Shown piece after piece: positions 38,941-53,900 of a stretch of 64,000 nt of DNA; the stretch's first letter is position 1, and each line of letters opens with the position of its first letter. Source of the DNA: Siphonodentalium dalli. Its lineage: Eukaryota; Mollusca; Scaphopoda; Gadilida; Siphonodentaliidae. The DNA lies in NCBI GenBank assembly GCA_032622095.1, contig CP136069.1, positions 83,908,958 to 83,972,957 of the forward strand, in the 5' to 3' direction. Below the pieces are notes generated by a model. That model saw only the letters and a program-made list of their open reading frames with translations. It was not told the DNA's origin and did not search any database. The position numbers and the translations under genes are program-made.

Positions 38941-41900
38941 GGCGCCGACTGAGGGTTTACTATCACACGGAAATTGATGCCAAAATGTCTCGCCAACGAT
39001 CAAACAAGCTCGATTAGGTGACATCTTGGCTGGCACATTTATGCCGATATCACAGCTGCACCATTAAATGTACATCAATCACAGTATTCTTTCTTATGTC
39101 TAGCTGTTGTCAGTTTTCGGAATCCAGCATATCAATGGGTTATCTACCGCCTCCTGTTCTTTGATACCCTTACATAATACCCAGGTGCCGACAACGTACA
39201 TGTCGCTCCAGAATCAATTCTGGCCGTCATAGATTACGGTTTAACGCACCATTCTTCTGTAACGTAGGAGTCGAGCCGTGTTGAAGCTTCGGGCCTTCCT
39301 CACAAATTAGCATGAGTTGGCATGCTCGAATTGTGCTCATACATACGCGTACACTTCCCCAACAGTGTACATGTATATAGACCCGAGTGACCCGCATCCC
39401 TGATGAGACGAAGGTCATTAAACATATCTGTCGAAACAATAAATGGACCCATGATAACACTTATTGTTATACATGTTCTGCTCGTTTGAATATTGCCCTA
39501 TTTACGAGCTCAAAGCGATATGGCCATTTTATTGTCGGGTGCCGACCAGCATTGGGGTTCGCTGTGTCAGACAATAGATAGAAAAGGATTTCATTTATAC
39601 ACACTTGACAAATATACAGCACTATAGTCTGTTTATTCCAAAAAATATTGGTCTGTCTTACACTACTTTACATAGCTTCAAAGTTTGAAGCTATATAAAG
39701 CAATGTAAAACAGAAGTTCAAACAGTTATCAGTATTTAGCACTGATTATGCAAAATACAATAAATATAAAGGTGTATTACTGATTAATGTTTACCATTTT
39801 TACACAAATACATAGCACTATAGTCTATTTAGACCAAAATTATTGGTCTGCTTTACATTACCTAACATAGCTTCAAAGTTTGAAGCTATATAAAGCAATG
39901 CAAAACAGAAGTTCAAACAGTTATCAGTATTTAGCACTGATTAGGCAAAATACAATCAATATAAAGGTGTATTACTGATTACCATTTTAGACAAGTATAT
40001 AGCACCGATTATTTAAAGATATTTGGTACAAGTATACATTTTTAATACATTGGTATGTACACTCAGGATAATAAATTTGACTTTAATGTGTTGTAGAGAC
40101 ACATATTTTGGCATCACTTGTATTGTTTCCAACATTTATTTAGATATATTCAATTTAAATTGCCAGTAATTACATTTCCTGTACCCACATATTGAGAAAC
40201 CATAAACCAACATAAAGAATATACTTATCGAGTTGAAATTTGAAATGTGACACAAAGGGGAATTGAGTCTATTTAATCCTAAATATTGGTCTGTTTTACA
40301 TTTCTGTATATAGCTTCAGACAGGTATCAGTTTTAGCCCTGTTAAGGCCAAGTGTATTCAATATAAAAATAAATGTATTACTGATTTTGTTAATCATTTT
40401 CAGACTATTATATAGCACTAATCAATTAGAGATATGTGGTACAAGTGTACAATTTTAATACTTTTATAAACACATATTGTGAAAACATAAACTTCAGAGA
40501 TTATCTGCTATTCATTCATCTTGAAGTTTTAATTTGTAGTTTTTCAGTTTCCTTACATTTCTCAAGCTAGGCTCAGGTATAAAAGTTTGATGACAATATC
40601 ATGGTCACAATAAATGTATTAATGGCTTCAGACAGTAATGTCAGTATGATTTATTTATATAATATTTGTAGAGCAGTTACACAGTTTGACCTGCTATTCA
40701 TGTTTCGAGCATTCACAAAGATATGGAAGGAATGTATTGCAATTAGATTTTTTAATACATGTTTTGTTATCCCCATTAGGTCACCAAAGCTGAAAATACG
40801 CAGATAGAGGCCACCACCGGCATATACATTGTTTGAACAACCGGATTAGTGGAACCTTTCCGCAAAGAAGTTTAGAAAACTGTGTTGGTGTGAGAGAGAT
40901 AGATTAATCTGACGAAGAGAGGGAAACTGGTCCAGATAATGATGAGTGTGGCAAATCAGAATGAACTCAGGTACTGTTGTTTTGATTCTTGGAAGTCAAA
41001 CTATGACTATTCGGCGAACCTATATACGGTTACTGCCATTATGGGTGCTTAGTGGATGATGGATTTTGAAATGCCACATCACGATGATTACTTGTGGGTT
41101 TCCATTCTACCAGAAGGCTATGACTTATGAGATGGCTTATATTATGTACCGTTTTGTCCATCGAAATAATGACAAAAAGTTGAAATTAGTATATATGTGA
41201 TAATATCGACTTCTTTTACATTTCTGGCCACCAGTTTGGTCGCCATCTTGACTGTGAGAATTTGCCAAACTCATTTGAGTACTTCATATACATTTTCCCT
41301 ATGAACATGTAATTGTGGGCACAAATCGCGTAACAATAAGGCCCATCGTAAGAAAGTAAAGGAATGTGAGCTTGTTTTCAAATTTCGGCCGCCATTTTTG
41401 GCCATCTTTGCCGCCATATTGGATTCTGGTATCGGATTTTTGGCAAGGGTTGGATATTAGCATGTCTAGCATAACGAATCGAGCGGAAAACAAGACCGCA
41501 TGTGATATCATTTTTACTATAACGCCGATCAAAGAGACCTGGTGCATATAAAAAAAACGGAGGTCATGATGGACGCCATCTTGTCTGAAGTCTCTGTGGC
41601 CACTTTTTTCTGGTTAACCGAAAAAAATTAGAGGAGACATTAAGAAAGAAAATTAGTGGGATTAAGTTGAGTCCTGGTGGAGCAGAGGTAGACCAATATC
41701 TCCTGGACTAGATGCCTCAAATTTGAGCGCCATGTTTACTAAGTTAGATTTTCAAGGTCACAAGTCGAAGTCTCAAAAGCGATCGAGTTATCTCTCATAC
41801 TATACATTTTGCGTTCACCATCTACACTATTGTTGTCATTGTTTCTATTGACGCGGGACTATTGTGAAATGCCGTCTTTCAACGGGTAGGAAAATAAAAT

Positions 41901-44900
41901 TAAATATGTGACAACCATAGTTGAATGCAATAAAAAAAAACAGTACTAAATAATATCTGCCATTGTAATTTCGGCATCCGGATATACGAAATTTACAGGT
42001 TTCGTCATCCGGCGTACTGACACTCGGCATCCGGAATACTCTATATTGACCCCGGAATCCGGCGTACGAAAAGGGGGTGGTCCCCCTCACACATGCTCAG
42101 AGTGGAAATTGCGCACTCAATCAACATGTCTCATAAAACAACAAATTGCGCATGACTATTTTGTGTTATAATGTCGTATATAAAAAGGGCAAGACAAACG
42201 TTTTATGAGAAGTCGTTGATTTGGTTTTTATTAAAACACTAGCAGGGTTACCCGGCGTTGCCCAGGTTAATGTATGCTGTGGATATTTGTTGGGAATAGA
42301 GAATGTTCTTGCTTAAAGTGTTATACGTTTTCTCATAAATTGTATATTCAAATAGCATCACAAAACATGATTATTACAGTCATGGAATATAAGTAGTGGC
42401 TCACCTTGTCAATTGTCATTCTGTTTATCGCGATTAATTCGTTCCACCAATAATGAAGTATTTATTTATTTACAACTGCGTATACGTTATAATATGATAC
42501 ATGAACATCATAAACACATTAGTTCGATAAAAGATGATAATTGGGTTTTACATATTGAGATGTATCAATCAATCTAGTGGGTTGGACTAAGATCTCGAGG
42601 ACACCTGGCTATCATATCTCCATGAAGATACAGATGTTTCAAAGAAATTTCCAGGTGGTCCTCTGTTCATTGTGCTATATAATGGCTAAATATTCTTAGT
42701 TTAAACGAAATGTTGCTGCGCACATATATCAGCTACATGTGCCAGGCACAGAGCGAGATTTTGAGTTGTTTATGTCAGTCGATGAGTCTGTTCTAAAACC
42801 CTTGTCAGATGTCAGTATTGGTAGGATCCTGAAAAGTCTTGTGCTACTAACTGCATTTTCTTGTATATCAGAAGAAACTATATTTGACTGCACACTGTGA
42901 CCACTATTTTTGAACAGGCCTTCCATATCTCTTGACAAATTGTAACTTTTTGTGGAAACTGTATTGAATGGAACAGACTAAATTTTGTTATAATATATAT
43001 GCAATCCTCTGACGGTTCGATGTCTCTCAGTTTGCACGAATATATGTATCTCTTCAATAGAATGATAAATATACGTTTAATGCCTCTTCTAGTTATCTCT
43101 TTTTGCTAGCTCATTGTGTGAACGGGTGATTCTACGGTAACTGAGCAATTTGAGTATCCCGGTACATCAGAAATAGAAACTTCGTTCTGTGGTGTATGAT
43201 AGGGCAAATTATGTGTAGTTAGTCAGAAATATTCGAGAAATGTGGTTGGTAAAAATTATTTGCTGATTATTTTCTCATTTTGTCTGTTTTAGACCGTTAG
43301 TGTAAACCAGAAACGTCATTACACTAACGCACTTTATCATCATTTCAAGCAGGCACCATATGTATAGTTACGAAGATATGGCCATTTATTATGGTTATTC
43401 GCGTTCCTTGACAACTTCTTAATTTTCGGAGTGCCGGGGAGGTTCTAGTTCTGAAAAGAAAATCTTCATCTGAATTTTCGAGGCACAAACATGTGTATTT
43501 TTTCTCCCATTCTTCGGAACACTTCTTGAATATTCTCGGACGTAACCACTTTCATGGGGAATAATGATTCATATTATATTAAACACCCACGAAGAATAAA
43601 TCGATGGAATGGGACATTCATTGTGTTATATATTTCGGATAACTCAGCTGATAATCCTTAGCGTTAGTGTAATGACGATTTTGTTAGTGTAATGACGCAC
43701 CGTTAGTGTAATGACGTTATATCCTCCTGTTGGACAGTAGATGGTTGATGAAATGACCATGCGACACCAGTGGTGCATGTACATACTATCCGATACATAT
43801 TATAACCATAGATGTATGTTTTTGGGGTAAGTGCGGACATTATGACGAACAGAGAGGTATATTGCTGTCAGATGTGTAACAGGCCCGTAGCTAATCCGAT
43901 CCTTCTACTGATGGTCAGTGGTCGCTATCGACCATCAGTAGAAGGCTTTGATTTGGACTATCCCGTAGCCAGCTTTTATGGTGGGCGGTTTCGAATCTGA
44001 TGCCGAATGCGCGTAGTGTAGAGTAAGAGGTTGTGCGTGTGGCTCCATCCTGCGGATTGGGTCCGGTGCCCCCCCCCCAGCGCCCCTGGGAAATATGTGT
44101 ATACTCAGTGCACCGAGAGCGATTCTGGGCCTCGATTTCGAATCTCTAATTGAGAAAAACAACGATCTATTTAAGGTGCCAATATAGAAGCTAAATTCCT
44201 GGGCGGCCTCCATCGGGGAACTTTGTGAAAATTCACTGCTTTGATATGATTCTGGAGCCCATCAGTGTCAATTTCGATTTTCTATTGTTCATTGAAAATG
44301 CAATCAATTAAAGATGTCAATGAAGCCAAATTGCGTCAGTGCATGCATGGTCCGCGAAATAAGAGTCCCGGTGTGGGCCTTCCCTGAATTTTTTGTTGTA
44401 AATGTCAATGATCTGACAGCGATTCCGGACCCCCTATGAAGCGTCAACTTCGAGTTTCTAACTCAGGAAAAAATATAGAAGTTTAAAGGAGACCAGTGTT
44501 TCACGTTCTAGACTTATGAATGTTTGCGAGAGTTACTTCATACGGATTTCCTTCTCCCTTAAAGTGCTGAAAAATCATTTGAGCTTCCACCCCTCCCCTC
44601 TCCAACAAAAATCTGGTGATGAAAGGGAACAACTGGATACATAATTGCGGAGACACCCCAACCTTCCCACCATTTATTCCCGTCCCTGCCCGTCAAACAC
44701 AAGTTAATTGTTACATGTATGTATCTTCGAGGGTGGGGATAATTTTCCCGGGTATAGGTTGTCATAACATTTGCTCGCCTTCTCCACATGTAAACAGTGA
44801 TGGGCAAAATCAGATACAGCTCAGGATATTTGGTCCAAGAAACCTTATGAAGATACAATCGATTTATTATGTGTGTTACATGTATATGAAAATGACAACA

Positions 44901-47900
44901 CTCTTCTCTTTTTTAGAATTTTAAATGACAACTTGGAACTAGGTATATTAGCAACTAACCCGAATTGTTTCTGACCGCAGAAGGACCATGGCGCTGTTAC
45001 ATGGTGTAAATACCCAGGTGCCCATAGTTAGGCCGTGGACTCAGCTGCCTATATGTATATCATGCACATTGTCTGTAGTATATCATGGATTGATATGATG
45101 TCCATATGTACTTTAGGTTATGTACACATCGGACAGTTATGCCACGTATCCACCTACACATAGATATTGGACCAATGCCCTGTATAAAGATCATGGGTGG
45201 TGGTCCCTTTGAATATTCCATGCACCAATCCCACCATGCTGCATGGCCATGGACCGAGGGTCATATATGTAGGTCATGGGACACATGTCGATAAAGGTAT
45301 GGTATGACATTGTACCTAAGAATGAGCAGGTGTCTATACGTAGGACATTTATGGACCCCTGCAGACCCGTATACATGATATATCTACGGCATGGACCGAG
45401 AAAAGTATGTTGACGATGCCTTTGTGGAAAGAAAAATAACTATTTTCATCGACACAATGCTACATGGTGCAGTTGAGTTTGTTAAAATTGCCACAATAGC
45501 AGTCATATGTAGGCATACGTTTTTCAATTTCGGGTATGTCTCTAGCAACCGTTATCACCCTTGTAAGTAAGAAATATGGTAATTTTCCAGTCAGATCCAC
45601 ACCGACAACAACTATTATAATTGTTTTCACCATAAAAATTATACATGGCGTATTTTAGTTTGTCAAAACTGCCATAATATTAGTCATATGTACTTTTATT
45701 CGATGTTGGGCAGTTGCCTAGCAACAGTTGCTAAAGAAGGACATGCCGCCATTGCCTCCATATCTGTAAATGATGAGTATATATAGTGCACGAGGACCAT
45801 ATATGCCAAGTTTCATGATTGTATCACATTTTGCACAATTGTTACACCATGAGCCTGGACTATAATGAAAACACGCTATTACACCAACGCAGCGTCATTA
45901 CATTAACGCAAACAGCGTTAGTGTAATGACGCGTTAGTGTAATGACGATTTTGCGTTCATCATGTGATAAACATTTTGAATATCGACAACCAAACCAATC
46001 AACTAGTTTATGAACACGCTTACCTCAGACGCTTTTATCAAAGCTGTTTAATGTTCAGTCAATGCATATAGTATTTTAGTGTTCCGCGTTAGTGTAATGA
46101 CGGTGAATAAATATACGGTACAAAATCCGGCGATTCAAATGTTAATTTCCGTGAGATTTTCACGAATACTCAGGAAACATATTTTTGTATTGTTAACATG
46201 GAAGTTTCCGTTCACGTTGCGACAGGTGTGATATACAACTGACACCAAAGGGAAACGTTGCAACACATTTAAGGCTCGCGTTAGTGTAATGATTCTGGAT
46301 CACGGGACAACGTTTTTGGGACAAATAAATAGCTTTTTGTAGGATGCTTCTTTGGAATCTCTGTATACTTTTGGTGGCATTAGATTCCTTGCAAAATTCC
46401 ACACCAGAAGGTGGATTTCGGTTTTGAATACACATCCGCCAGTGCATAAGAAAAATCGAAGAAATTGGGCGTGTCTGCTCTGGGACATGCAGTTTCGTGG
46501 TATCTTGCCTGTTATCGTCAGTATGGTAATCACTTAATTTTGGTATCTAATTAATGTCTGGATTCTCAGTTTAAAAATGATGGCGTTTTACTTGCTCGTG
46601 ATGAGAAGTGATTGTCTTGTGGTGAATTGTGCCCATTGGACAGTGTTTTGCTCAGTTACCGCAGAATCACCCGAATGCCTTGATTGCCATTCCCATATAA
46701 ATATGACTGTTAAGAAGATATAATTGTTCAAGTGACTTATGTGGGTCACCATATGTCGGGATTGTGAAATGTGAACACCAACTACTTAAAATGATATGGA
46801 GATGGCCTGGTGACTGTATATAACTTATATGTGGATATCTGCGAATAGAAATCTTATCAATGATAGTGCATATCCGCTCGCCATCCGTGACGCGAACGAC
46901 ACCAAATGTGATTTAATTCATGGTATATCATTAGAGAAAAACGTGTATGAATTTGGTGGAATTTGGTTTACTAAATCAATTGTTGATGCAACGCTGAATC
47001 GAACAACGCCATATTGCGAAGGTGATTATGTATTCGTTTGGTGGAAATCAACTATTTCACCATATTTTTTAAATCCCCCCCCCCCCCCCACCAACAGCGT
47101 CATTTTAGAAATTTTAACCCGCACCATTATCTTCCTTGTAAAAAAGTTACCCCTCTTAGAACGCCTTGGTGCCATCTCGATTGTACCGCGTGAAGTTATA
47201 TATAGAACGCACACAGACAGACAAAAAGACAGACAGGCAGCACGATTTTATTTCTTGTATCATTTGAGAAGAACATGTCTGAATTTGATGGTAATTGGTA
47301 CTAAAAATATTTTGTATCAGTTTTGGTGACCATCCCGTCCCTATTTCGGACTCAAGCTGCACACACTAAGACTCACTAGAGATTAGACATGCATCTATAT
47401 GAAATTGGTGAAAATTGGCGAGTATACAAATTCGTATCAAATTTAAGGTCCCCATATCTCTCACCCAATTTGGTGTATCTAAACCACAAGATAAGACTCC
47501 TCGTATCACGGAGAAGAATGTGTACCAATCTGGTGGAAATCGGCACTAACCATATAGATATAATTTTTTGTGTCCCTCTCATCTCTATACACCACTGACT
47601 CGAATGGTCCCACTTGTGACATCCTTAAACCACACGATTACACTCCTGATATCATGGAGATGATTGTTTATAAGTTTGGTGATAATCGGCGACTAAACAA
47701 TTTTTGTTATCAAATTTGGTGCCAATCCCTCCCCTCTCCATCTCTCAACCAAACAGTACCACTATGGCGTCTTTAAATCACGATTAGATTCATCGTATCA
47801 TGGATAAGGACGTGCATCAATTTGGTGGAAATTGGCGCTAAAAAAATTGTGCATCAATTTTGGTGCCCCTGTCCCTTTCAATGCAACACTGACTCGAATG

Positions 47901-50900
47901 AGGCCACATTTGACAGATAAAAGCCACACCATTAAACTCCTCATACCATGGGGATGATTTTGTATAAGTTTAGTGGCAATCGGCGACTTATTATCAAATT
48001 TAGTGCCCACCCCCTCCCAATCTCTCATCCAAAAACAACAATTTGGCGTTGTTAAATCGCACAATTAGATTCCTTGTATCATGAAGAAGAATATATATCA
48101 ATTTGGTGGAAATCGGCGCTAAAATTAGTTTTATAATTTTGGTGCCCCTCTCCCCTTCCGTTCATCCCTGACTCAAACGACGCCACCTTTGACATATTTA
48201 AACCACACCGTTGGGTTCTTCATATCATGGGGATGATTATATGTAAGTTTCGTGGCAATCGGCGACAGAAAAAAATATCTGGCACCCCCCCCCCCCCTTA
48301 CGGCACCCCTGACGCGAACGGCGCGACTTTTTCATATTTAAACCACGCCATTAGGTTCCTCATATTATGGGGATGATTATATATAAGTTTGGTGGCAAAC
48401 GGCGATAAATTTTTTTTCTGCCCCTCCCCCTTTTCTGCCCCTGACAACAACGGCGTCACTTTAGAAAATTCTAACCCCTACCATTATCTTTCTCGTAAAA
48501 AGCTACTCCTAGTAGACCCCTTTGGCATCATCTAGATGGTCCCCTGTGAATTTCTATAGAACACAGACAGACAGACAGACATTCGCAAACAAGAAAACCA
48601 TAGTCAGAAATGGTAACGCCACCAAGATCATATTATTAGCCATAAATATAAATTATAATACAATTATTCTATAAACTAGCTTTCAAATTTTATCTGGGAA
48701 ATTTGCTTACTTCTATATTTCAAGTTTTCCCGTTTCTCGTGTTATACATTACTTTCTTCAAACTGTCTTCTTTATTACACAAGCTGATGGGGCCGACTTC
48801 GTCCGGGATGTTTCCCATCTGATTTCCGGCGAAAGGCGCGATTTGACCTTCAATTGACTATTTCGAAAGTCAAGGTCAGGTCAGGGACATTATTTGACCC
48901 GTCCAAAACACCCCCACCGGAGAAAAGTACCACTAGGTATCAAATTTCGTCGAAATCCGTCCGTTTTACCCCACTTGACCTTTAATTAACAATTTTGAAG
49001 GTCAAGGTAAGGTCGGAGTCATGATTTGACCCGTCCAAAACACTCCCCCGACAAAAGTACCCATAGGTATCAAATTTCATCGAAATCCATCCGTTATACC
49101 CGATTTGACCTTTGATTGACCACATTGAAGGTCAAGGTCACGCCGATGTCACGATTTGACCCGTTCAAAACACTCCCCGGAGAAAAGTATTCCTAGGTAT
49201 CAAATTTCGCCGAAATTTGTCCGTTTTACCCAAATTGACCTTGCATTGACAGTTTTAAAGGTCAAGGTCAGGTCGGGCTCACGATTTGACCCGTCCAAAA
49301 CACTTCCCGGACACAAATACCCATAAGTATCAAATTACGTTGAAATCTATGGAAAGCCGAAGAGGACATGTTAGTTGCTAATTGCTAGATATACGACGCA
49401 CGACTTGTCGCGGTATTTTAAAGGTGTTTCAAACTAGGAGATAGAAGGATTCTGCGTTTCAAATGGTGATGAATTATAGTAATTTATTCAAATTTTATGG
49501 CATAAATTGTTATTAAAACCGTATATACTATAACAAAAATGAATGACTCGAAAATTAAGTGGGCCTTTAAACAAAGTCACAATTGCAGTTAGGCTCATCT
49601 CATACTCGTTTAATCAGCGATATTCTGCTGCGCAGTTTGTTATAGTTCCCAGTATTCATTGAGCGTTATAGCCCCACTGTTATAATTCGCCTTTAGCAGG
49701 CGTACTCTTGCCTCAGATTATTGAGATATTAGGTCACACGTAGTGACATTAAATCGCATGGAAACATAGCAATTGTGTGGGCTGCTTGGCGTGAATATTT
49801 AATGAGAAATAAAGTCATACGTAATGACATTAAACTCAAGAAAACCCTTGAAAACAAAACAAAATCACATTTAATGTTTTAAGTTATTTCCTTCATAAAA
49901 AGAATCTTCGTGATAATGAACCCTCCCAATACTTTAGAATATAGAATTAAAATAACAAAAACCTTCGGAATACAGAACCTTCGGAATAACGAACCTTCTA
50001 ATTGGTGAACCTTCGGAATAGCGAACATTCAGAGAAATTTCGGAATAGTGGACATTCTGGATAGTGAACCTTCGGAATAGAGACATGCCCCCAATATTCA
50101 TATTATATGCCCAGAGTTCAAAGGTATGGGCCCATAAAATCCTAAATTTGGCCCTTAAAATATTGAACTCCAAATTGGAGCCCACACAGAACATCACTTA
50201 AGTCAACTGTACCTGTGTCATGTCCCAATGCGGGAGGGTCCACAATATACCACAACATTCATATTATATGCCAAGAATTCAAAAGTATGGGCCCACGTAA
50301 TGACATTAAATCTCAAGAAAACCCGCGAAAACAAAACAAAATCACATTTAATGTTCTAAGTTAAGTTATTTCCTCCTGTATCTGTATCGGTATGCGCGCA
50401 GGATCAGTTCGGATGTGAGCGCACACTCCGTAAAAAGAATCTTTGTGATAATGAACCCTCTCAAATTAGTCTCAATACTTTAGAATATAGAATTAACCTA
50501 AAAATAACAAAAACCTTCGGAATAGAGAATCTTCGGAATAGCGGACCTTCGGGATAGCGAACCTTCATAATAGAAACATGCCCCCACAAGTACACCGGTG
50601 ACGTAAACACATGTGCTAATCTTTGTTGTACTATCGTGACTCTATCGGTAACCATAATAATACAGTCGCCCAGAGCCGTAATTTCGCTAAAATCCGGATT
50701 GAGAATCCAAAGCCGATTACGGGGGGCGGAGCTAATTTCGGATTCTAGGTCAGATTTTGAAATCCACGTGGTCTCCGAAACTACGTTTAATGTTCTCCCA
50801 GCGTCAAACATGGCTCTTGTATTTGACACAAGTATCATTTGTATCTTATATTTATAAAGTTCATGTTTGTTGTGAAAGTCATGCTTTTCTTCTATGTGTA

Positions 50901-53900
50901 TATACACGGCACATAATTTGCTGCCAATCCGACTTAATCGTATCTTATTTTTCAAGTTAAAGTGCGTTTATTGATGAGGGCAAGCATATCTAAACATGAC
51001 AGCTCTAGGCCTCCTGAATCAAATTCCGAAGATGTTGTGAAGAACACAGGAAACTTGTCAGTTGAACAGGGACGTGACGACAGGGGTTGCTTGGGTGTCT
51101 CGACCCCCACCACGAACTTTGGTACAATTTGCTTAGCTGTGCAGTCATTCATACGTGAGGAAAATCAGGATTATTTTTACTAACTGTTCCAAATAATGAC
51201 ACTTACAAGCCAGCAAACGCAACAAACAAACCCGATTTTAAATAAATACATATACAAACTTATGACTAACTCGGGAGAGGGGTGTCCAGTGATCTGTATA
51301 TATGTTCAACTTGTTTTGGTAGTCATGTTGCTTTGCCATTACTAATTATTTATTTTTTCAGTGTAATAATATATACTTACCCTTAAGTGAGTCAGCACTT
51401 GTCCCCCAATTTATTTGTATGTATAAACAAATGTATGTGTTATATATCATGTGTTATCTAAATTTGACATATATTTGAAATAAATATATCTAAACTAAAC
51501 TTTGGTACATTCCAGCAGTCGGAAATTTCGTGCATGACACAACATTAGTTGGACATTCATTTGACACCATATATAGGTTGTCATTGTTCTCATTGTTTGA
51601 TTTTTTTTTTCAACCAGTAAAAGTTGGTAATTTTCCAATCTTGGTGTTTGTCAGGTTGGATATTTCCAAGGGGAGCAAATGGGGGGGGGGTGTGCAGTTG
51701 GCCTGAAATTTGAGGAAACATCTAACCACGTCCCTAGAACATATGTCTGTTGTCTATACATAGACTATTGCGCAAAACGACTGCATTTAACGAAACAAAA
51801 TATTTTCAAGATGAAACATGAAATTGCTATAAGACTAGATGATAGTACATACGTGTATCTGATAATCCATCGATATCATATATATATATAATCCTACTAT
51901 TTCTTGAATAAGAAGAAACATTATAATAACGAACCATCGATCTATATACGTCGATGAACGAACACAGCAGAAGACAATCCATGCAGGTTCATATGAATTC
52001 GGTCAATGGTGACGTATCCGCCGAATTCGAAATCGACATGCGTTCGGGCGGTATTTATGGATGGAATTATGAAATGGACATATGAAAGTGACAATCAACA
52101 ATGATTTAATTTTGCTTCGCCATCAACCGAAGTGCTCCCCCAGCGTTACTATCAATAGCGTTATTATTTGGCTAATTTCAGTAATATTCTCCCAGTTTAC
52201 ATTCAATAAAACAAATTTGTCTCCGCATTTAAAATTCTTTGGTATAGATCGTTTATATTCTGCAATAATTTGTACACAAGAGACGGATTCTTATGTTTTA
52301 TTGTGTTTTTAAACTCCGAGGTGGCGAAATCTCGGTTTGTTTACATTATGAACATTTGAGTCCGTAATCGGAATCCAAATCCCAATCGGATTACCACGAA
52401 ATTAGGATTACGGTCTGTTCGTTTACTGATTCTGCAAATTTGTGGTCTGTTCTTTTGCCGAACCAAGTCGTACGGGGACAAATCTGTAATCTGAATCCAG
52501 AATCCGAATTGGATTTTAGCGAAATAACGCCTCAGTGGATTATCGATCGACCACAGAATATGAAAATCTGCGTACCAAGCAACACCACGATGTGGCGTAA
52601 TAAAGAAATAGATATATGCAGAATGTCGTTCAACGTAACGTACTTTCGAAGTTCATACGCAGTTTGTTAATTATAACAGGCGTTTAGAACATTTGTCAAC
52701 AGAACCAGAGCAACTGGCATTGACATCATTTATATATGGCTTCTACAAGTATGTCTCAGATTGGAAATAAGTCTATTTGGAGCACGATATGAAGTCCTAT
52801 TCACATTATTGCAATATAAATAAAGAGCGTTTTGTTTTAGTATTCCATGAATGTTGGCAATCAATAAAGAGCGTTTAGCGTGTTAGGCTTTCAACATTCG
52901 AAGCCACGTCGCTACGTCAGTACGTGAATATGTGAATTGACGAACCATAATTATATTGAGAAGTGGCTGGATGGGAAGATCACCAGATGTACATTTTGTT
53001 ATCCACATTAGATAACCAAATCTGAAAAATACGCAGATAGAGAGGTCCTTCTGAAAGCTAGTATACGCATCGACCGCATACCTTTCTAGTTTATCACGCA
53101 AGATGACGCTCAGATCCCATATGTAGCATATGAATTATACCATAATTAAGCTACCACGAATGAAGCTCGCCAAGAATAAGGATAAGAATTCCCAGCTTTC
53201 GAGACAAACACGTGAGCTTGACACAGGCATATGTGTTGTTTGAAACATTCCGATTAGTGGGACCCTTCTACCAAGAAGTGTAGAAAACTGTGTTGGTGTG
53301 AGCGAGATAGATTAATGTGACGAGACGGATGCTGGTCCAGATAATGCTGAATGTGGCAAATCAGAATAAGCTCAGGTACTGTTGTTTTGATTCTTGGAAG
53401 TCATAATATGACTATTCGGCGCACCCATATACGGAAAGTAAAGGAATGTTAGCTTGTTTTCAAAGGTCGGACGCCATTTTGGCCGCCATCTTCGATTTGG
53501 AAAACAATTTCCTTCATCAGATGCAAGGTAATTACTTCACCTCAGTATTTACAACTCAACTGTCAGCATGTGTGGAGTTTTCTCGACAATGCCCAATGAT
53601 GTGAACATGAGAAATTTTTCCGTCATTGTGGGCGCCATTTTGGATTTGGGGGACTTTTATTTGGATGTGATATAAGGACAGTTCTTCGCCTCAGTGTTCC
53701 CGATTATGTGTGGATAGGGCGAATATGGGCCATTCGTTAGACACCAAAGGAGCCCTCTACTCGCTGTATTCCTCGAGATATCGGCCGTCCCACGCAATTT
53801 GAAAATCCTGTCCCGCAGATTGTCGTTCTATCCCAAATTCCATCCCATGTTAGGTCAGTTTTCGATCAAATAATGCAACTTCTGGTGTCCGGTCAGTGGC

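Noticed and set aside
42176-42240. Promoter or solo LTR
   Set aside because: A TATA-like string and a polyadenylation-like string are present, but no TG/CA ends or target duplication were found.
46829-47329. 166-codon open frame
   Set aside because: It runs through the satellite repeat and a C-run; the protein has no family-like features and repeats in other units are not open.
50461-50955. 164-codon minus-strand frame
   Set aside because: Overlaps the AACCTTCGGAATAGCGA repeats and shows repeat-type periodic residues.
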